Source: Odobenus rosmarus divergens
Taxonomy: Eukaryota > Chordata > Mammalia > Carnivora > Odobenidae
Direction of reading: 5' to 3'
NCBI RefSeq assembly: GCF_000321225.1
Contig: NW_004450480.1
Span: forward strand, 4,736,745 to 4,800,744
Length of the DNA stretch: 64,000 nt
The position numbers and the translations under genes are program-made. Shown here piece by piece: positions 35,213 to 46,541 of this stretch. Each line of letters begins with the position of its first letter. Position 1 is the stretch's first letter. The notes beneath the pieces are model-generated. The model did no database searches. It was not told the DNA's origin and worked only from the letters and a program-made list of their open reading frames with translations.

Positions 35213-35309
35213 CTCATTCACTTTTTTAAAATCATTTTTTGATCGAACTGAACCAACAAATTTATCTCATGCTTAAAGTTTGAAGGAGCTGGTGAGATCA
35301 TTTTTGATT

Positions 35310-36350
35310 TCCCCTTATCATTAATTTATTCAATTCAACACATACTGGGAAACTATGTGCCAGGCTGCCAGGCACTATTTTAAGTACTCATAATACATCA
35401 ATAAATAAGAGGCTAATATCCTTGCCCCCATGAAGCATATATTCTAAGAGGAAAACAAAGACAATAACTCATACACAAAATAAATATCATAGTCTGTCAA
35501 AAGGCAATGGGTGCTAAGGGGGAAATATCAGAGCACATCAGGTATGGGTGGGTCTATGTCTCTGCCCCAGGCAGGCTCACTTTATTCCTTAATTATCCTC
35601 AGCAACCCCTTTAACTCCAAAAATGTCCCAGCCTGGGGCAGACACTATGGAAATGAGTACCATAGTTAGAGGGAATCAGAATGTGTGTCTATGTGCTGGT
35701 ATGTATGCGCACGCACAGGTGTGTACGTGTGCACGCACAGGTACAGGGCCACATTACAATATTTAACATGGTAATCCAGGTAAGCTTCACTGGAAAGGGG
35801 AATTCTGAGCAAATGCCAGATGGAAGTGAGAGAGTGAGCCACTCCGATATCTCAGTGAGGACTGTCCAGGCAGAGAAACAATCTAGGCAAAAGCCCTAAG
35901 ATTTCAAGGAATGCACGTGGGGCAGTGCAGCTGAAGCGGAACAAATGGAGGAGAGAGAAACAGGAGATGGGGCCAAGGGTAAAAAGGAGCAGGAACGAGG
36001 CTGAGTAGAGCTCAAGGCCATTATAAAGGAGTTGAGTTTTCCTCTGAGTCCAGTGGGAAGCCATGGGGTTCCTATATAGAAAGGACATAATCTGACTTCT
36101 GTTTTAAAATCATCACTTGGCCAGTTCTGTGTGGAATCTATACTTTGTGAGAAACACTCTAGGAAGCACAAGTAAAGGGAGTCTACCTGGGTAGGAGGCT
36201 CCTACTCTTAAAGGAGTGAGAAACGGTCATGGCTTACAACAGGATAATAGCAGTAGACGTGGTGAGAAGTGTTCTGATTCTGGATATGTTATAAACCGGC
36301 AGGATTTCCTGATGGACAGGAGATGAAGGGATGAGCCTCTCCTATCTTGC
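35310..36350 (-). mobile_element. Long L2 LINE remnant (about 1 kb)
   Basis: The plus strand follows reversed L2 for a kilobase: 'attcaattcaacacatactgggaaactatgtgcca', 'gaggactgtccaggcagagaaacaatctaggcaaaagccctaag', 'gggaagccatggggttcc', 'ggacataatctgacttctgttttaaaatcatcacttggccag', 'gtagacgtggtgagaagtgttctgattctgg'. Minus-strand open frames here are decayed ORF2 sequence. A GT/GC-rich stretch at 35683-35745 interrupts it. Confidence 0.88.
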
Positions 36351-37219
36351 AGCAGTAACAAAACAATTCCTTCCAGAACTCGTTCAACAACTTTTGAGTT
36401 TTGGTTCTAGCTGACCTCTTCAAAAAAAGAATCACTTCTCCCATTTTGCTTCATCTCCCATTTTGCTTCAAAGCCTTCCCTTCCCTTTCAGAGCATTTGT
36501 GACATGGTGAGTCCCATGGATGACTAGCTGCAAATGTAGCAACTTCTGTCTGGTAAATATTAAGGATCATTGCAATATGTGGTTCTGATGAACTGTAGTG
36601 TAGGGTATGCACCACACTGAAAGAATTTTGTCAAAAATGGAGCCTTCCCAACAGTAGCCAATAGGTAATCAGTATGTTGAGTGGAAAGCTTACGTTTTGA
36701 AACAGTGGAAAGTGGGGATGGTAGCACATCTAAATGATGAATTATTATTGTGGGCAGTAGAGCAGAAAGTCGGGAGCTCTACCCATGTCCCTATCTGTGA
36801 CTGTTGCCACATCCCTTAACCCCTCTCAGATGAATGCCCTTGGTTGTAAGTGGAGTATTTTACTGTGATTACAGCTCTGCTCTGGTGTTCACTGTATTTT
36901 CAGCTCTGGTATTCTGTGATTCTGTAAATAGAGAACAAGGCTGCACACAACTGGGATTCTGAGCTCTCTTGGCACTCATTATTATCATTACTGCTATCCT
37001 TAGTCCTCTGTTTTGCATATATGTAAGCTGGAGGTCAGGGACTGGTATCTTCTCCAACAATGTATTATTTCCATAGGCCATAAATCAGAGAGGTCCTTAT
37101 CATAATGATTAAGAACACAGATGTGGTTTTAAAGCAGACTAAGTGGTAACTATATTTTAGGCATGCTGTGTTGTTATAGAAAAATAAGATACATTGATAA
37201 TAACAATTTATTATAACTA
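36351..37219. other. Single-copy sequence with a 17-bp tandem duplication
   Basis: TCTCCCATTTTGCTTCA occurs twice in tandem at 36437-36453 and 36454-36470. No gene is recognised. Confidence 0.5.
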
Positions 37220-37445
37220 CTGTTGATTGAAAGTTTAGTACTATGAGTACTATGTTAAACATTTTGCAAGAAATCTTTTAATTCAAAACAAAAACAAACA
37301 AGGGTCTGTACTCTCCGAGTACATCTTATTTTCATACCCATTTTAGAGAGGGAAGCGGAGCCACAGAGAATGGAATACCTTGTCCAAAATTATAGGAACT
37401 CAGGCAGTTGGCCTCCAGAACCTATACCATCTTAACCACCACACT
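37220..37445 (-). repeat. MIR SINE
   Basis: Reversed MIR: 'actatgttaaacattttgcaagaaatc', 'cccattttagagagggaagcggagccacagagaatgg', 'ccttgtccaaaattataggaactcaggc', 'ataccatcttaaccaccacac'. Confidence 0.85.
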
Positions 37446-37848
37446 CCATTCTCATCTCAAAGCATAGAGAGCGTTAGCACAGCATCTGGCAATAATGTAA
37501 AGTCAATAAATGCAAGCTTTGTTGATGACAGTTATTACAGCAGTGGGAATTCAGTACCTGCTGGGTAACTGAATGAATCCATGAGTCATCTACACTGAGG
37601 CATTGAGGTGATAATTGAAATCAGGAAGAAATGAGCTCATCCAGGGGGAGAGGACAGAGAAGGGCTGAGGACTGAAATTTGGAAGCTGGATAACCACATG
37701 CCCTAATGCACACTTGGGTGGTGTTCAACCTGGAAGTGACTATTCTCATAACCTGCAGCAGAAAGAGAAATATATCCTCTAGAACCGGTCCAGTGGCTCT
37801 GGGATTTGGGTTCTAACTCCTTAAAATGGTTTCTCCCACCTTGCCTCA
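37446..37848. other. Single-copy sequence, nothing recognised
   Basis: No repeat or gene is recognised. Confidence 0.35.
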
Positions 37849-37861
37849 CCTTGTCTTCCCC

Positions 37862-38047
37862 TTTTTTTTAAAGATTTTATTTATTTATTACAGAGAGAGA
37901 GAGAGCGCAAGCAAGGGGAGCGGCAGGCAGAGGGAGAAGCAGGCTCCCCGCCAAGCTGGGAGCCTGATGCAGGGCTCGATCCCAGGACCCTGGGATCATG
38001 ACCTGAGTCAAAGGCAGATGCTTAACTGACTGAGCCACCCAGGTGCC
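37862..38047 (-). mobile_element. CAN SINE with target-site duplication
   Basis: Reverse complement: head GGGGCACCTGGGTGGCTCAG, GGGATCGAGCCC, CT-rich body, 'aataaataaataaaatcttt' and A tail. The flanking CTTGTCTTCCC recurs on both sides (37850-37860 and about 38049-38059). Confidence 0.96.
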
Positions 38048-38059
38048 CCTTGTCTTCCC

Positions 38060-38974
38060 TTTCAAAAACATTTGTAAACTGGTAAATCCCACCCCTAAAG
38101 AGTCCACTGAAGTTAAGTTGCAAACACAACTGCTTCTGTCTGGTAAAGATTAATGATGTTTCTGATATGGATATTTCTGATTCATTGCCATTGAAACTCC
38201 CAAGCTCATTGTCAAAGTTGGGAAATGAACTCTTCAACAGACTCAAAAGACAAGAGGCCATGTGTCCTTGAACATATTCCAATCAAAGAGATTGCAAAGG
38301 AAAACACAAGAGATAGTATTAAATTCATGGTGACACATGAAAGATCCCTATTGACTTTGGGAGGAAACCACCAGGTCATCATTCTCTAAGAGACTGTCCT
38401 TTGATATGGACCTGACTGAAATGTGAAAGGAAGAAAGAAAAGCAAGGGAAAAAAAAGTCTAAAACACAACTCTTGACTTCACTGGTTAAGCATTTATCAG
38501 TCCTCCAAAAATTCTACTTTGCAAGTCTTGATGTTCAAAGTGATATTAGAAGAACTAAATAAAAAGAAAATCCAGTCTATAAAATACAAGCACTCAATTA
38601 GCTATAATGCGCATTGGTAGATATGGGAAATAATATTTGGTAACATCCATCAGCAAAGTGTCATCCTTTTGAGGCTGGGAGTTAAATATTATTAAAGTTG
38701 TTCTAAATGGATGACAGGGTCCCATCCCTGGACACTGCCCTATGACTATTATTAGATAATAAGATCATGCTCAGGTGCAATCAAATCAGTTGTTCATAAA
38801 GCTTGAATGGGATTAAGCTGAATGGTGTTATGAGCCATATTACTTTTTGAAAATATACCAATGCTGTTTGTTCTCTCATAACTACTATGCCAGTGAAAGT
38901 TACCAGTGATAGCACTACAAGGAGTAGGTTAAGTTTTTTCTCATTAGGCCAGTGATGAATATTCAATTTTAAAT
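38060..38974. other. Single-copy sequence, nothing recognised
   Basis: AT-rich, no transposon or gene recognised. Confidence 0.35.
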
Positions 38975-39205
38975 GCTGCCCACAGATTTCTCCTGTCCCC
39001 TCACACCGTGCTCCAATGTCGGGGAGAAAAATGGGTTCATCCTACACCCGAATCACCTGGGAATCTAGTGAAAAATGTAAATTTCTGGGCACCACTCCAG
39101 AAATATTAAATTAGAATTTCCGGAAGGTAGTTAGAAGAATGTGCAGTTTTAACGAAATCCTCTATTGATTCTCAGGCATACAAAGTTTGAAAATCATTGG
39201 GCAGG
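38975..39205. mobile_element. MER5-type DNA transposon remnant
   Basis: 'cccgaatcacctgggaatctagtgaaaaatgtaaatttctgggcaccactccagaaatattaaattagaatttc' follows a MER5-like element. Right end 'aagtttgaaaatcattggg' recalls the terminal 'gtttgagaaccactg'. Confidence 0.7.
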
Positions 39206-39214
39206 GCACAGAGA

Positions 39215-39440
39215 CATGTGGTCAAGTTTGATCTCTGCCTCTAAATTGCTGTGTGAACTTGGGCAAGTGACTTAATGTTTCAAAGTCTGCTTTTACTCAT
39301 GTCTACACTGGGGATAACACCAGTCCCGCCTACAAGGTGGTGTGCAAGTTGAAATGAGGTGACCGATGGGAAACTGCTTTGTAAACTACAAAGCAAGGCA
39401 TATGTAGGAGATACTATTATTGTTGCCTAGTCATTTCCCT
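39215..39440 (+). repeat. MIR SINE
   Basis: Sense MIR: 'tgatctctgcctctaaattgctgtgtgaacttgggcaagtgacttaatgtttcaaagtctgc', 'actggggataacacca', 'gttgaaatgaggtga', 'gatactattattgttg'. Confidence 0.92.
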
Positions 39441-40139
39441 CCTCCTCATTCATTCACTTGGATTATGATGCCATAGGTGGCAATTATATGGGAAACATGG
39501 GCAGAGAATTGCAGAGGTGTTTGGTATCTTCATTCTCCTTTTGAAGTCTGTTTTAACCGCCTAATGGTAAATTACTAAAAGGGATGCATCTATCTTCAAC
39601 CCTTTCAGTAAGCATTGGCTTGTAAAATTTTTCTCTATGATGTAGTTCATGTATTTCTTCATCTACTATGTGGAAAATAAAAAATTTCAGATGAGAACTT
39701 CTATGCTCTCACCCAGCCATGATGAATTACCACCAGTAGCAATAGCTCTTGTGAAAATAGGAAAATAGGTCTGTTACAGTATACATGGCTTAGAAGTGAT
39801 AAAATGGATATTTTTTGATTTTAAAATAATATTGATAGACACATTTGTTCAATAACATCTTTTAGGGAAAACTATATACACAGAAAACCATATGTATTTA
39901 TATGTATCTATATAGATATATCTTAATTTTACCAATGAGGAGGAAATGAGATGTAGTATATATAATCAGATTATAATATTAAAACAGGTGATAGAATATT
40001 GTGTCAAATTAGTCTCAGTCTTAGAGAAAAAGCAATTCAATCAGATAAACCCATATGACACAACATAATCTCCTAATAATGGTTAGATGATGTTAAAACA
40101 AAAATATAATGGTTAGGAAGTAGGATGTATGTGCTAGAT
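39441..40139. other. AT-rich single-copy sequence
   Basis: It includes an AT-rich 'tatttatatgtatctatatagatatat' stretch at about 39895-39922. No gene is recognised. Confidence 0.35.
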
Positions 40140-40560
40140 TGTAGTACTTGTTTAAATATTTACTGTTCCTCCCTTTAGACCCATTCCTCTGAGAGCACTC
40201 CCAGTGGCCTGTCCCTCCTAGAGGAGAGGCATGACCCCAGGTTGGTATCAACTTTGGCCATGAGATTTGCTTTGGCCAAAGAAATGTAAGCAGAAGTGAC
40301 CTGCACTACTGTGGAGCAGAAGCTCTGAGTTATTGGCTAGTTCTGCAATCGCTCTCACGGTACTGCTCTAAGAAGGAAACTGCCTCAGATAAGGGGTGCT
40401 CCTTCAGCTGGGATCACAAATGAAGAAAACATGGAGGAGAGCTGATGTGGACTGCCATTGTCATGTCACTTGAGTGAGAAATAAGTCTTCATTTTTCTGC
40501 ACCATTAAGATGTGGGGGGCTACTTGTTACTGAAGCATAATCTAATGGGAACTAATTCAT
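40140..40560 (+). mobile_element. MaLR/MLT1-like LTR remnant
   Basis: 'tggccatgagatttgctttggccaaagaaatgtaagcagaagtgac' and 'gagtgagaaataagtcttcatttttctgcaccattaagatg' follow a MaLR-type LTR in sense order (the family's 'gaaataaacttttgttgtttaagccact' segment). Confidence 0.65.
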
Positions 40561-40879
40561 GCAGTGTGTTCATGTTATTCCACCCTCTCTTGTTTTATTT
40601 GTCATCAACACTTTTAAATAAATACTGACAGGAAAGTTTGGTTATGCTAGTTATGCTAGTCTTGACCTCTGGCCATGAAATGTATAAATTAGTAGCCGGG
40701 AAAGAGGAACGCTTTTTCACACATTCAGCATCAAAAAACACATTTATTTACTAGGCTGAAATGAATGCAGCTCATCAGATGGATGGTGGATTAGGGGCTG
40801 CGGTGACATACTTTGATAGACTGAAATAATATTTTACATTAGCTATGGTGGGCTTTGTCCATCTGTGGTTTGATTCTGC

Positions 40880-41280
40880 TATTTTCTGTTAGCTTTGTTT
40901 CTTGATATACTGAAATTTTTTTAAATTTTTCTCTATCAGCTTTTAATTATGCATTCTTTTATAATTCTTTTACTGGTTTTGAGTATGCATCCTTGACTTA
41001 TAACAATTTGCCTTAAATTAGTACTTGTGTCATTTCCCAAATGATGCAAGAAATTTGAGAGCATTTAATTCCTTTTATCCTCCTTGTGACCTTTGTGCTA
41101 TAGATGCCATTTTCTTTTACATGCCATGGTTTCTGTTGAAAACTCAGTTCTCAGACTTGTTGCTTCTTTGAAAATAGTGAGTCTCCTTTGTCTGGGTGCC
41201 TTCATGATTTTTTGTTTTGTTTTCAAAAGTTTGACACTGAACTATACATCCCAGTGTAATTTTTTTTTTTTTATCCTGCA
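40880..41280 (-). mobile_element. Ancient L1 fragment
   Basis: 'tatgcatccttgacttataacaatttgcc ... atttaattccttttatcctccttgtgacctttgtgctat' resembles a reversed old L1. Strongly diverged, with approximate ends. Confidence 0.5.
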
Positions 41281-41429
41281 TGGGAATCACTGAGCTTATG
41301 GAATCTATGAATTGGTTTTAGTATAAGGTCAGTATAAGCACTTTATAATTGCATCTGAGACTAATGCTCCCATGAAAACCATATGCCTAACTCAAACATT
41401 GATACTTATGAAAGAAAAAAGATAAAGTG

Positions 41430-41880
41430 AGATTTAATCAAGAGTTGAAAACTTCTACTCTTCAAAGGACATCTTGAAAACATGAAAAGGGAAGCCACAG
41501 GCTGGGATAAAATATTCACAATACATGTATCTGACAAAAGATTCTTATCTAGGATATATAAAGAATTCCTACAACTCTACAGTAAGATGACAAAGAACCC
41601 AACTTAAAAAAACAAGGAGAGATTTTGAGTATATAAATGAACAATAAGCACATTAAAAAGTACTCTACATCATTATTCATCATTGGAAATCCAACTGAAA
41701 ACCCAAAGAGATACTACAACGTGTTCTTCAGAATGGCTGAAATTAAAAGTCTATCATCAAATACTGCCTATGATATGGAGCCACTTAGCCTTTCATATGT
41801 AGTTGATGGGAGTGTACAGTACTACCCCACCTTGCAAACAGGTTTGGTAGTTTCCTATAGATGTAAATTTAGTGCTTGAG
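41430..41880 (+). mobile_element. Ancient L1 ORF2 3' fragment
   Basis: Sense L1 ORF2 landmarks: 'cttctactcttcaaaggacatcttgaaaacatgaaaagg', 'gccacaggctgggataaaatattcac', 'atatataaagaattcctacaactc', 'gagatactacaacgtg ... ttcagaatggctgaaattaaaag'. Frames are broken. Confidence 0.85.
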
Positions 41881-41889
41881 GAGATTGTG

Positions 41890-42150
41890 TGATTAATGAT
41901 AAAGGGGCACCAAAAATCAAATGTAATTCTTTTAACATGGTGTCTCCCATTTATTTATTCACCTGTATATGGATGTCTCTGTTGCTTCCTTTTTGGGATC
42001 ATTATGTATAAAGCTGCTATGAACATGCATTTACAAGGTTTGAATCAACATATGATGAGGATGTTGGGAAATGGAAACCTCATAGATTGTAGGTGGGAGT
42101 ATAATTGGCTAATCATATTGATGAGCAATATTTCTAAAAATTGAACAAGT
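41890..42150 (+). mobile_element. Additional L1-derived fragments
   Basis: 'ggatcattatgtataaagctgctatgaacatgcatttacaagg' and 'gatgttgggaaatggaaacctcatagattgtaggtgggagtataattgg' recall L1 ORF2/3' sequence, in a different order from the preceding block. They are probably separate fragments or a rearranged copy. Confidence 0.5.
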
Positions 42151-42974
42151 GAAAAAATTGTGGGAATACCGAAAACACTGACTAATGTTCTGTTCTTTAA
42201 AGGCTGAGGTTTGAGGTAACCTTGGAGAAAAACCCAGAATGCAGCTTTTCCCTTCTCTTTGCAAATGCCAACTTCTAGAGAGATACTCAAGATACTTAAC
42301 AACTGGTGTGGCCCAGGCACTAGCCAGTCAGAACTCGTGCCTGGCCTGGAGGCCCTGTACTGTACCTGGTGTTAACTCTGAGATTGCTGGACTAGAAAGG
42401 GGTTCAAGCACTCCAAGAGATCCTGAGAAAGGGGCCAATGGTGGTAGTTCAACTAACCAACGAGAAAGTAATTTTGTATTTAAACAAGTAATACAGTATA
42501 ACAATATAAGTTGTATATAACAAGTGGTACCATCACTCTCTAGCTTAGTATCAGCCCTGGCCACCTCCTTCTGGTATACTTGGGAGGTATGAGAAGCAAC
42601 ATTCATCCAAGGTTTATCCTGAGGTTTACTCTGAATTCTTCCTGGGCCTCTGTGTTTTTCATTCTCATTGGGTACTACTGAATCAAGACTGTGTTTCTAG
42701 CAAATAGGACCTTCCATCATTTATAGCTAGCAAATAATCTAAAAACTGACCATTAGGTATTTCTATCTTTTAAGGGGCTTCACCAACCATCATGGCCTCC
42801 ATTGCATGCTCACACCAGCTGCCATGTTGCCCATCCACCATCTTTATCCATTACCTAGGCACCATGCCCTAAATGGTCTTCTGTTTGTATTAACTCCCAA
42901 ATTCTTGCTTTTTTGAATAGAAAAGTCTAATTCTCTTTGTTTCACCGTTTCAGTTTCCCATCCATGCTTGTCAA
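42151..42974. other. Single-copy sequence, nothing recognised
   Basis: Overlapping open frames of about 90 codons on both strands (42239-42606) have no family resemblance. Confidence 0.35.
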
Positions 42975-43270
42975 TCATTAATACATTTATTCACTCAAGA
43001 CATACTTGAGTTTCTTCTATAAACTTGGCACTGTGGAAAAATAAGCAAAACTGTACTAGGTCCCTACCTTGATGAAGTTTATAGACTTATTAGGGAAACA
43101 CATGTTTAAGAGACAATTACACTAGAAATGCCAAATTGAAACTATGCAAAGTAAGGGAGAAAGAAAGGAAGAAGAGCACATAATAGGGGGATGAGAACTG
43201 CTGGGGGTGGGGAAGGGCAGCGTGGCTACCTAGAGGAAGTGATCATCATGCTGAGATCTGAAGAATGAGT
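42975..43270 (-). mobile_element. L2 3' end remnant
   Basis: 'catttattcactcaagacatacttgag', 'ccctaccttgatgaagtttatagacttattaggg', 'ctacctagaggaagtgatcatcatgctgagatctgaagaatgag' in reversed L2 order. Confidence 0.75.
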
Positions 43271-44569
43271 TCCCGCTCATTCTGGTGGTCTTAGCTGGAA
43301 CCTAAGCTTACTGCCACTCCCTTACAAAGCACACAAGGAGGCTGGTGATGGAGCGAGTTGAAATCTCTCTTTGTACATATAGATAAGATACCTTAATATA
43401 TGAAACCGGTATCTAAGGCGAGCTGGTCTTATTTTGGACTCTATACTGTAGTGAGGGACTCCTGGATTGATGATTATTGCTATTTCTGGTTTCATTGTTT
43501 CCCTGTTGGCATTAAAGACTTATTGATGAGACAAAGATGCTCATCAATGAGCAACACAATTTAGCTCTATAGCCCAGGGGCATTATTGTCAAAAGACACT
43601 TAAAAAAAAGTTTAAGAACAATTCTCTTCCATATTCCATTGATGATTGGTGCTCCATTCTCCCTACTCCCCAACCGGCCCTATCACCCAACACTTGGAAA
43701 CAACTTAGTTCCTTAGGGCTTCAATTTTTTTTTTTTTTAAATAGGGGCTATTATTTAAGGAAAAGGAGTTAAAAATCCCTTAGTAGGCTAAAATAATCCA
43801 TTAAATATGTAGGCCTATCTTTGCATTATTTTTTAAAAGATAAAGTATGTATAGGTCAGAGAAAAATAGTCCAAAAAATGTTGCTCAAAGTTTGGCAACA
43901 TTTGGGGTTTCTGGATAGTATGAAAACAGAGGAAATGAGCTGACCATTTGTGATGAGGTCAGTGGGTCAGTGGTTCATCTATGTAATTAATTTTAAGGTG
44001 ATACTTCTAATTACCTTACAGATCAACCAGGTCATCCTCTTAGAGCTGACCTAGACTGATAGGAAGCCGTCATTCACTTTTAGAAGTTCTTAAAGTTTTA
44101 ATTGCTTCCACTCAGGCACCCTGGGCCTTGACTTATTTTTCACTGTGCTGTGTTTTACTTTGGGTGCTTTTGAGATGCTAGCAATCAAGCCTCTGTGGTA
44201 CCCCACAGCAAGACTGGTCATGATGCATGATAACCATACGGCAATAGCCTCATATGTAACCAGATTTCATTAAGATAAAATTGAAAATAGATCTTGCACT
44301 TAAGTAGTGTGGAAATAAACAAAGACCACCCAAATGAGAACAAGCAGAGGTCATTTATTCCGAGCTGGCTAAAGCAAGAGAGTCAGCTGCCATTGCTGTG
44401 TTTTGGCAGACTCAAAGGCAGGCAGAGGTGTAAGTAGGAAAGCCTCATAATGGAAAAAAGGGAAAGCTTTAAGTATGCTCTGGCTGGAGGCTGGTCAGCC
44501 AGTATAACTAGAAGTGGGGCATCCCAGGTTATTGGTTAGGGATGCATGTTTGGCTTTTTCTGATTGATT

Positions 44570-44601
44570 CTAACTTATAAGCAGGGAAACTTATAAGTTA
44601 G
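44570..44601. repeat. 12-bp perfect inverted repeat, 8-nt loop
   Basis: CTAACTTATAAG (44570-44581) and CTTATAAGTTAG (44590-44601) are exact reverse complements separated by CAGGGAAA. Confidence 0.95.
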
Positions 44602-44781
44602 GGAAATTGCCAGTAATAACAAAGAATAATGATAATTAAGTCCTGACCACTTTGGGCCAATGCTAAAGGGGTTTTGCTTGGCTTTCTGGGTTGTTTCTCG
44701 AGACAGCGGTCTGATTACTCCAAGTCTGACTTATATGTAGCCAGCTAATTTCCTGGGCTGGTTGCTGCAGATTGTGCGTGA

Positions 44782-44815
44782 GAATAATAATAATAATAAA
44801 TAACATTATTATTAT
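44782..44815. repeat. (AAT)n microsatellite
   Basis: Five to six AAT units followed by AAATAACATTATTATTATA, giving a partly self-complementary AT-rich stretch. Confidence 0.85.
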
Positions 44816-45234
44816 ATATGGCCTAGCCATTTTATGTTTGTATGTTCAGTCTCTCAGTATATTTATGAGGCATGCATCTTAGACAATTTAAATGTCTGTT
44901 TCCTTTATACTGGGGTTTGTAACACTTCCAGGTTTTGCAAGTTTCCCAAATTCCTTCTGATCACACGATTTAGGCTATGTTAAGAGGTTGGAGAAGAATG
45001 TTTGCAGTACAAAACTTTGTTTATCCTATCTGTGTAGAGACAGGCAGAGCCCATTAAACTATAGTAGGATACAATACAATGGGAAAGACTGGAACCCGGA
45101 AACTCAGCTGGACACTGCATAGTGCAGGCATTTCTAGAGAGCCAAGGATGAGAAGGAAGAGAAAGAAGGTTCAAGAATCCAACTTTGATAAAGATCTGGG
45201 ATGAAGTGCAGTCTTAGAAGCAGAAAAAAAAAAT

Positions 45235-45500
45235 GGTTACATTTATTTACTATCATTAAATATGCTTTCACTTCATGCTAAGGGTTATGTTAAACATCTT
45301 TCTTCACTATTTTGTATATTCCTCATTAAAATCCTATGAAGTCTTTCCCTTTCTACAGATGGGAAAAATTATCCCTTTCTACAGATGGGAAAATTAAGGC
45401 TTAGAAAAATTAAGTGTTTTGCCCAAGTTGTTCAGTAGTGAAGAGTTCGGCTGGTACCAGAGACCAGCATGCTGATTCTCGAGTCAGATTCAGGTTTGAA
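45235..45500 (-). repeat. MIR SINE with internal 26-bp tandem duplication
   Basis: Reversed MIR: 'cattaaatatgctttcac', 'atgctaagggttatgttaaacatc', 'ttctacagatgggaaaattaaggcttagaaaaattaagtg', 'gcccaagttgttcagtagtgaagag'. The segment TCCCTTTCTACAGATGGGAA is duplicated in tandem (45346-45371, 45372-45397). Confidence 0.85.
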
Positions 45501-45768
45501 CCCTTTTCCCTGCCTCCTGAGCTCCTACTCCAGGTGGCCCAGCCTACACCCTCAAGCTGCACTACTCTCTTGGCCAGCAGGCAGCCCTCTTGGGTGACTT
45601 ACCAGCCAAGTGGCTTAAATTGTGAGGATTAAATGATAATGCCATCGTCCCCCAAATTTCTTCTCCCTTGAGCAGAAAGAACAAAGAAATTCCAAGTCCA
45701 TTGCCTAAGCCAAGCAAGAAATTCCAGTCTCTCCCTCATTCCATCCATTTCTTCTCTCTATGAGAGGA
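45501..45768. other. Unassigned sequence
   Basis: No repeat or gene is recognised between the MIR and the putative ERV LTR. Confidence 0.3.
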
Positions 45769-46529
45769 TGTTTCAAAGTCTTCTTTCTCATTTGCTTGGG
45801 GAGGGGATGTGAAGAAGTTCCTAGGGAGAAGAACACAAGAGGGGATCGGGCTGTTGGAGAAAGTCTTTGGCAACTGAATCGGACTTTCTCTGCTCCCCAT
45901 TCTGTTATGACTTTATTAAATTATTATTTGCTAAGTGGAACACAGGTTGCCAGATTGTGAGCCGGGGTTCCCCAACAGAGCACAAGAGAAATTCAAATAG
46001 AGTTTACCCTCACAACGAGAAGGAAATACACAGTACTTCTGGAGAAAGTACATGGCACACCTTGAGGTGCTGCATGGGGTGGTCAAGACAGAGTGGGTAG
46101 AGAGTAGAGAGTGATGGGGGAGGGGGAGAGAGAGACAGAAAGATAAGGAGAGGGTAAGGAGGGGATTAAGGAGGCCTAAGGAGGAATCCGGCATATGCCT
46201 TTCTTAGGATCCACCGGTAGAATGCTTTGGGGTTTCCAGACTAGCGGTGGACTGGTCAATTCAAATAACAAGAAAAGGCTTTTGGTAAAGCCCATGGGGG
46301 TCTTATCTAAGGGCTGCATAAAGCATACAGGTGCTGCCAAGTAGGGAAGACTGTTGATCACAAGGGTGATTATATCAGGGAGGAACTTCCATTTGCTTGT
46401 CACTCTGTAGGCTGCTTGCTAGGACATGCACTTGCATGAGGGGTCTAGTGAAAGTCTGAAGGTCTCTGCAGGCCACTTGGATGGATGCCAAGGCAACAAT
46501 ACCATGGAGTAGTTTAGCTAAACTTGACA
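45769..46529 (-). mobile_element. Putative endogenous retrovirus 3' LTR
   Basis: On the minus strand the block begins TGTCAAG at 46529, immediately after a purine tract (46530-46541), as a 3' LTR does. An AATAAA signal lies at 45912-45917 on the minus strand, about 610 bp in. The far end at 45769 (minus-strand CTTTGAAACA) is a guess, chosen for its CA terminus and weak inverted match to the start. A total of about 760 bp would be plausible. The family is not recognised and no 5' LTR was found. Confidence 0.45.
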
Positions 46530-46541
46530 CTCCCCCTCTTT
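46530..46541 (-). other. Polypurine-tract-like sequence of the ERV remnant
   Basis: On the minus strand this reads AAAGAGGGGGAG and is followed directly by TG of the putative LTR, the arrangement used to prime retroviral plus-strand synthesis. Confidence 0.5.

Larger units (their letters stand above)
43271..45234. other. Mostly unassigned; LTR-like texture and a short palindrome
   Basis: 44320-44760 has an LTR-like texture ('aggtcatttattccgagctggctaaag') but could not be assigned. A 12-bp palindrome lies at 44570-44601 and an (AAT)n run at about 44782-44800. A T-rich run lies near 43725-43738. Confidence 0.35.
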
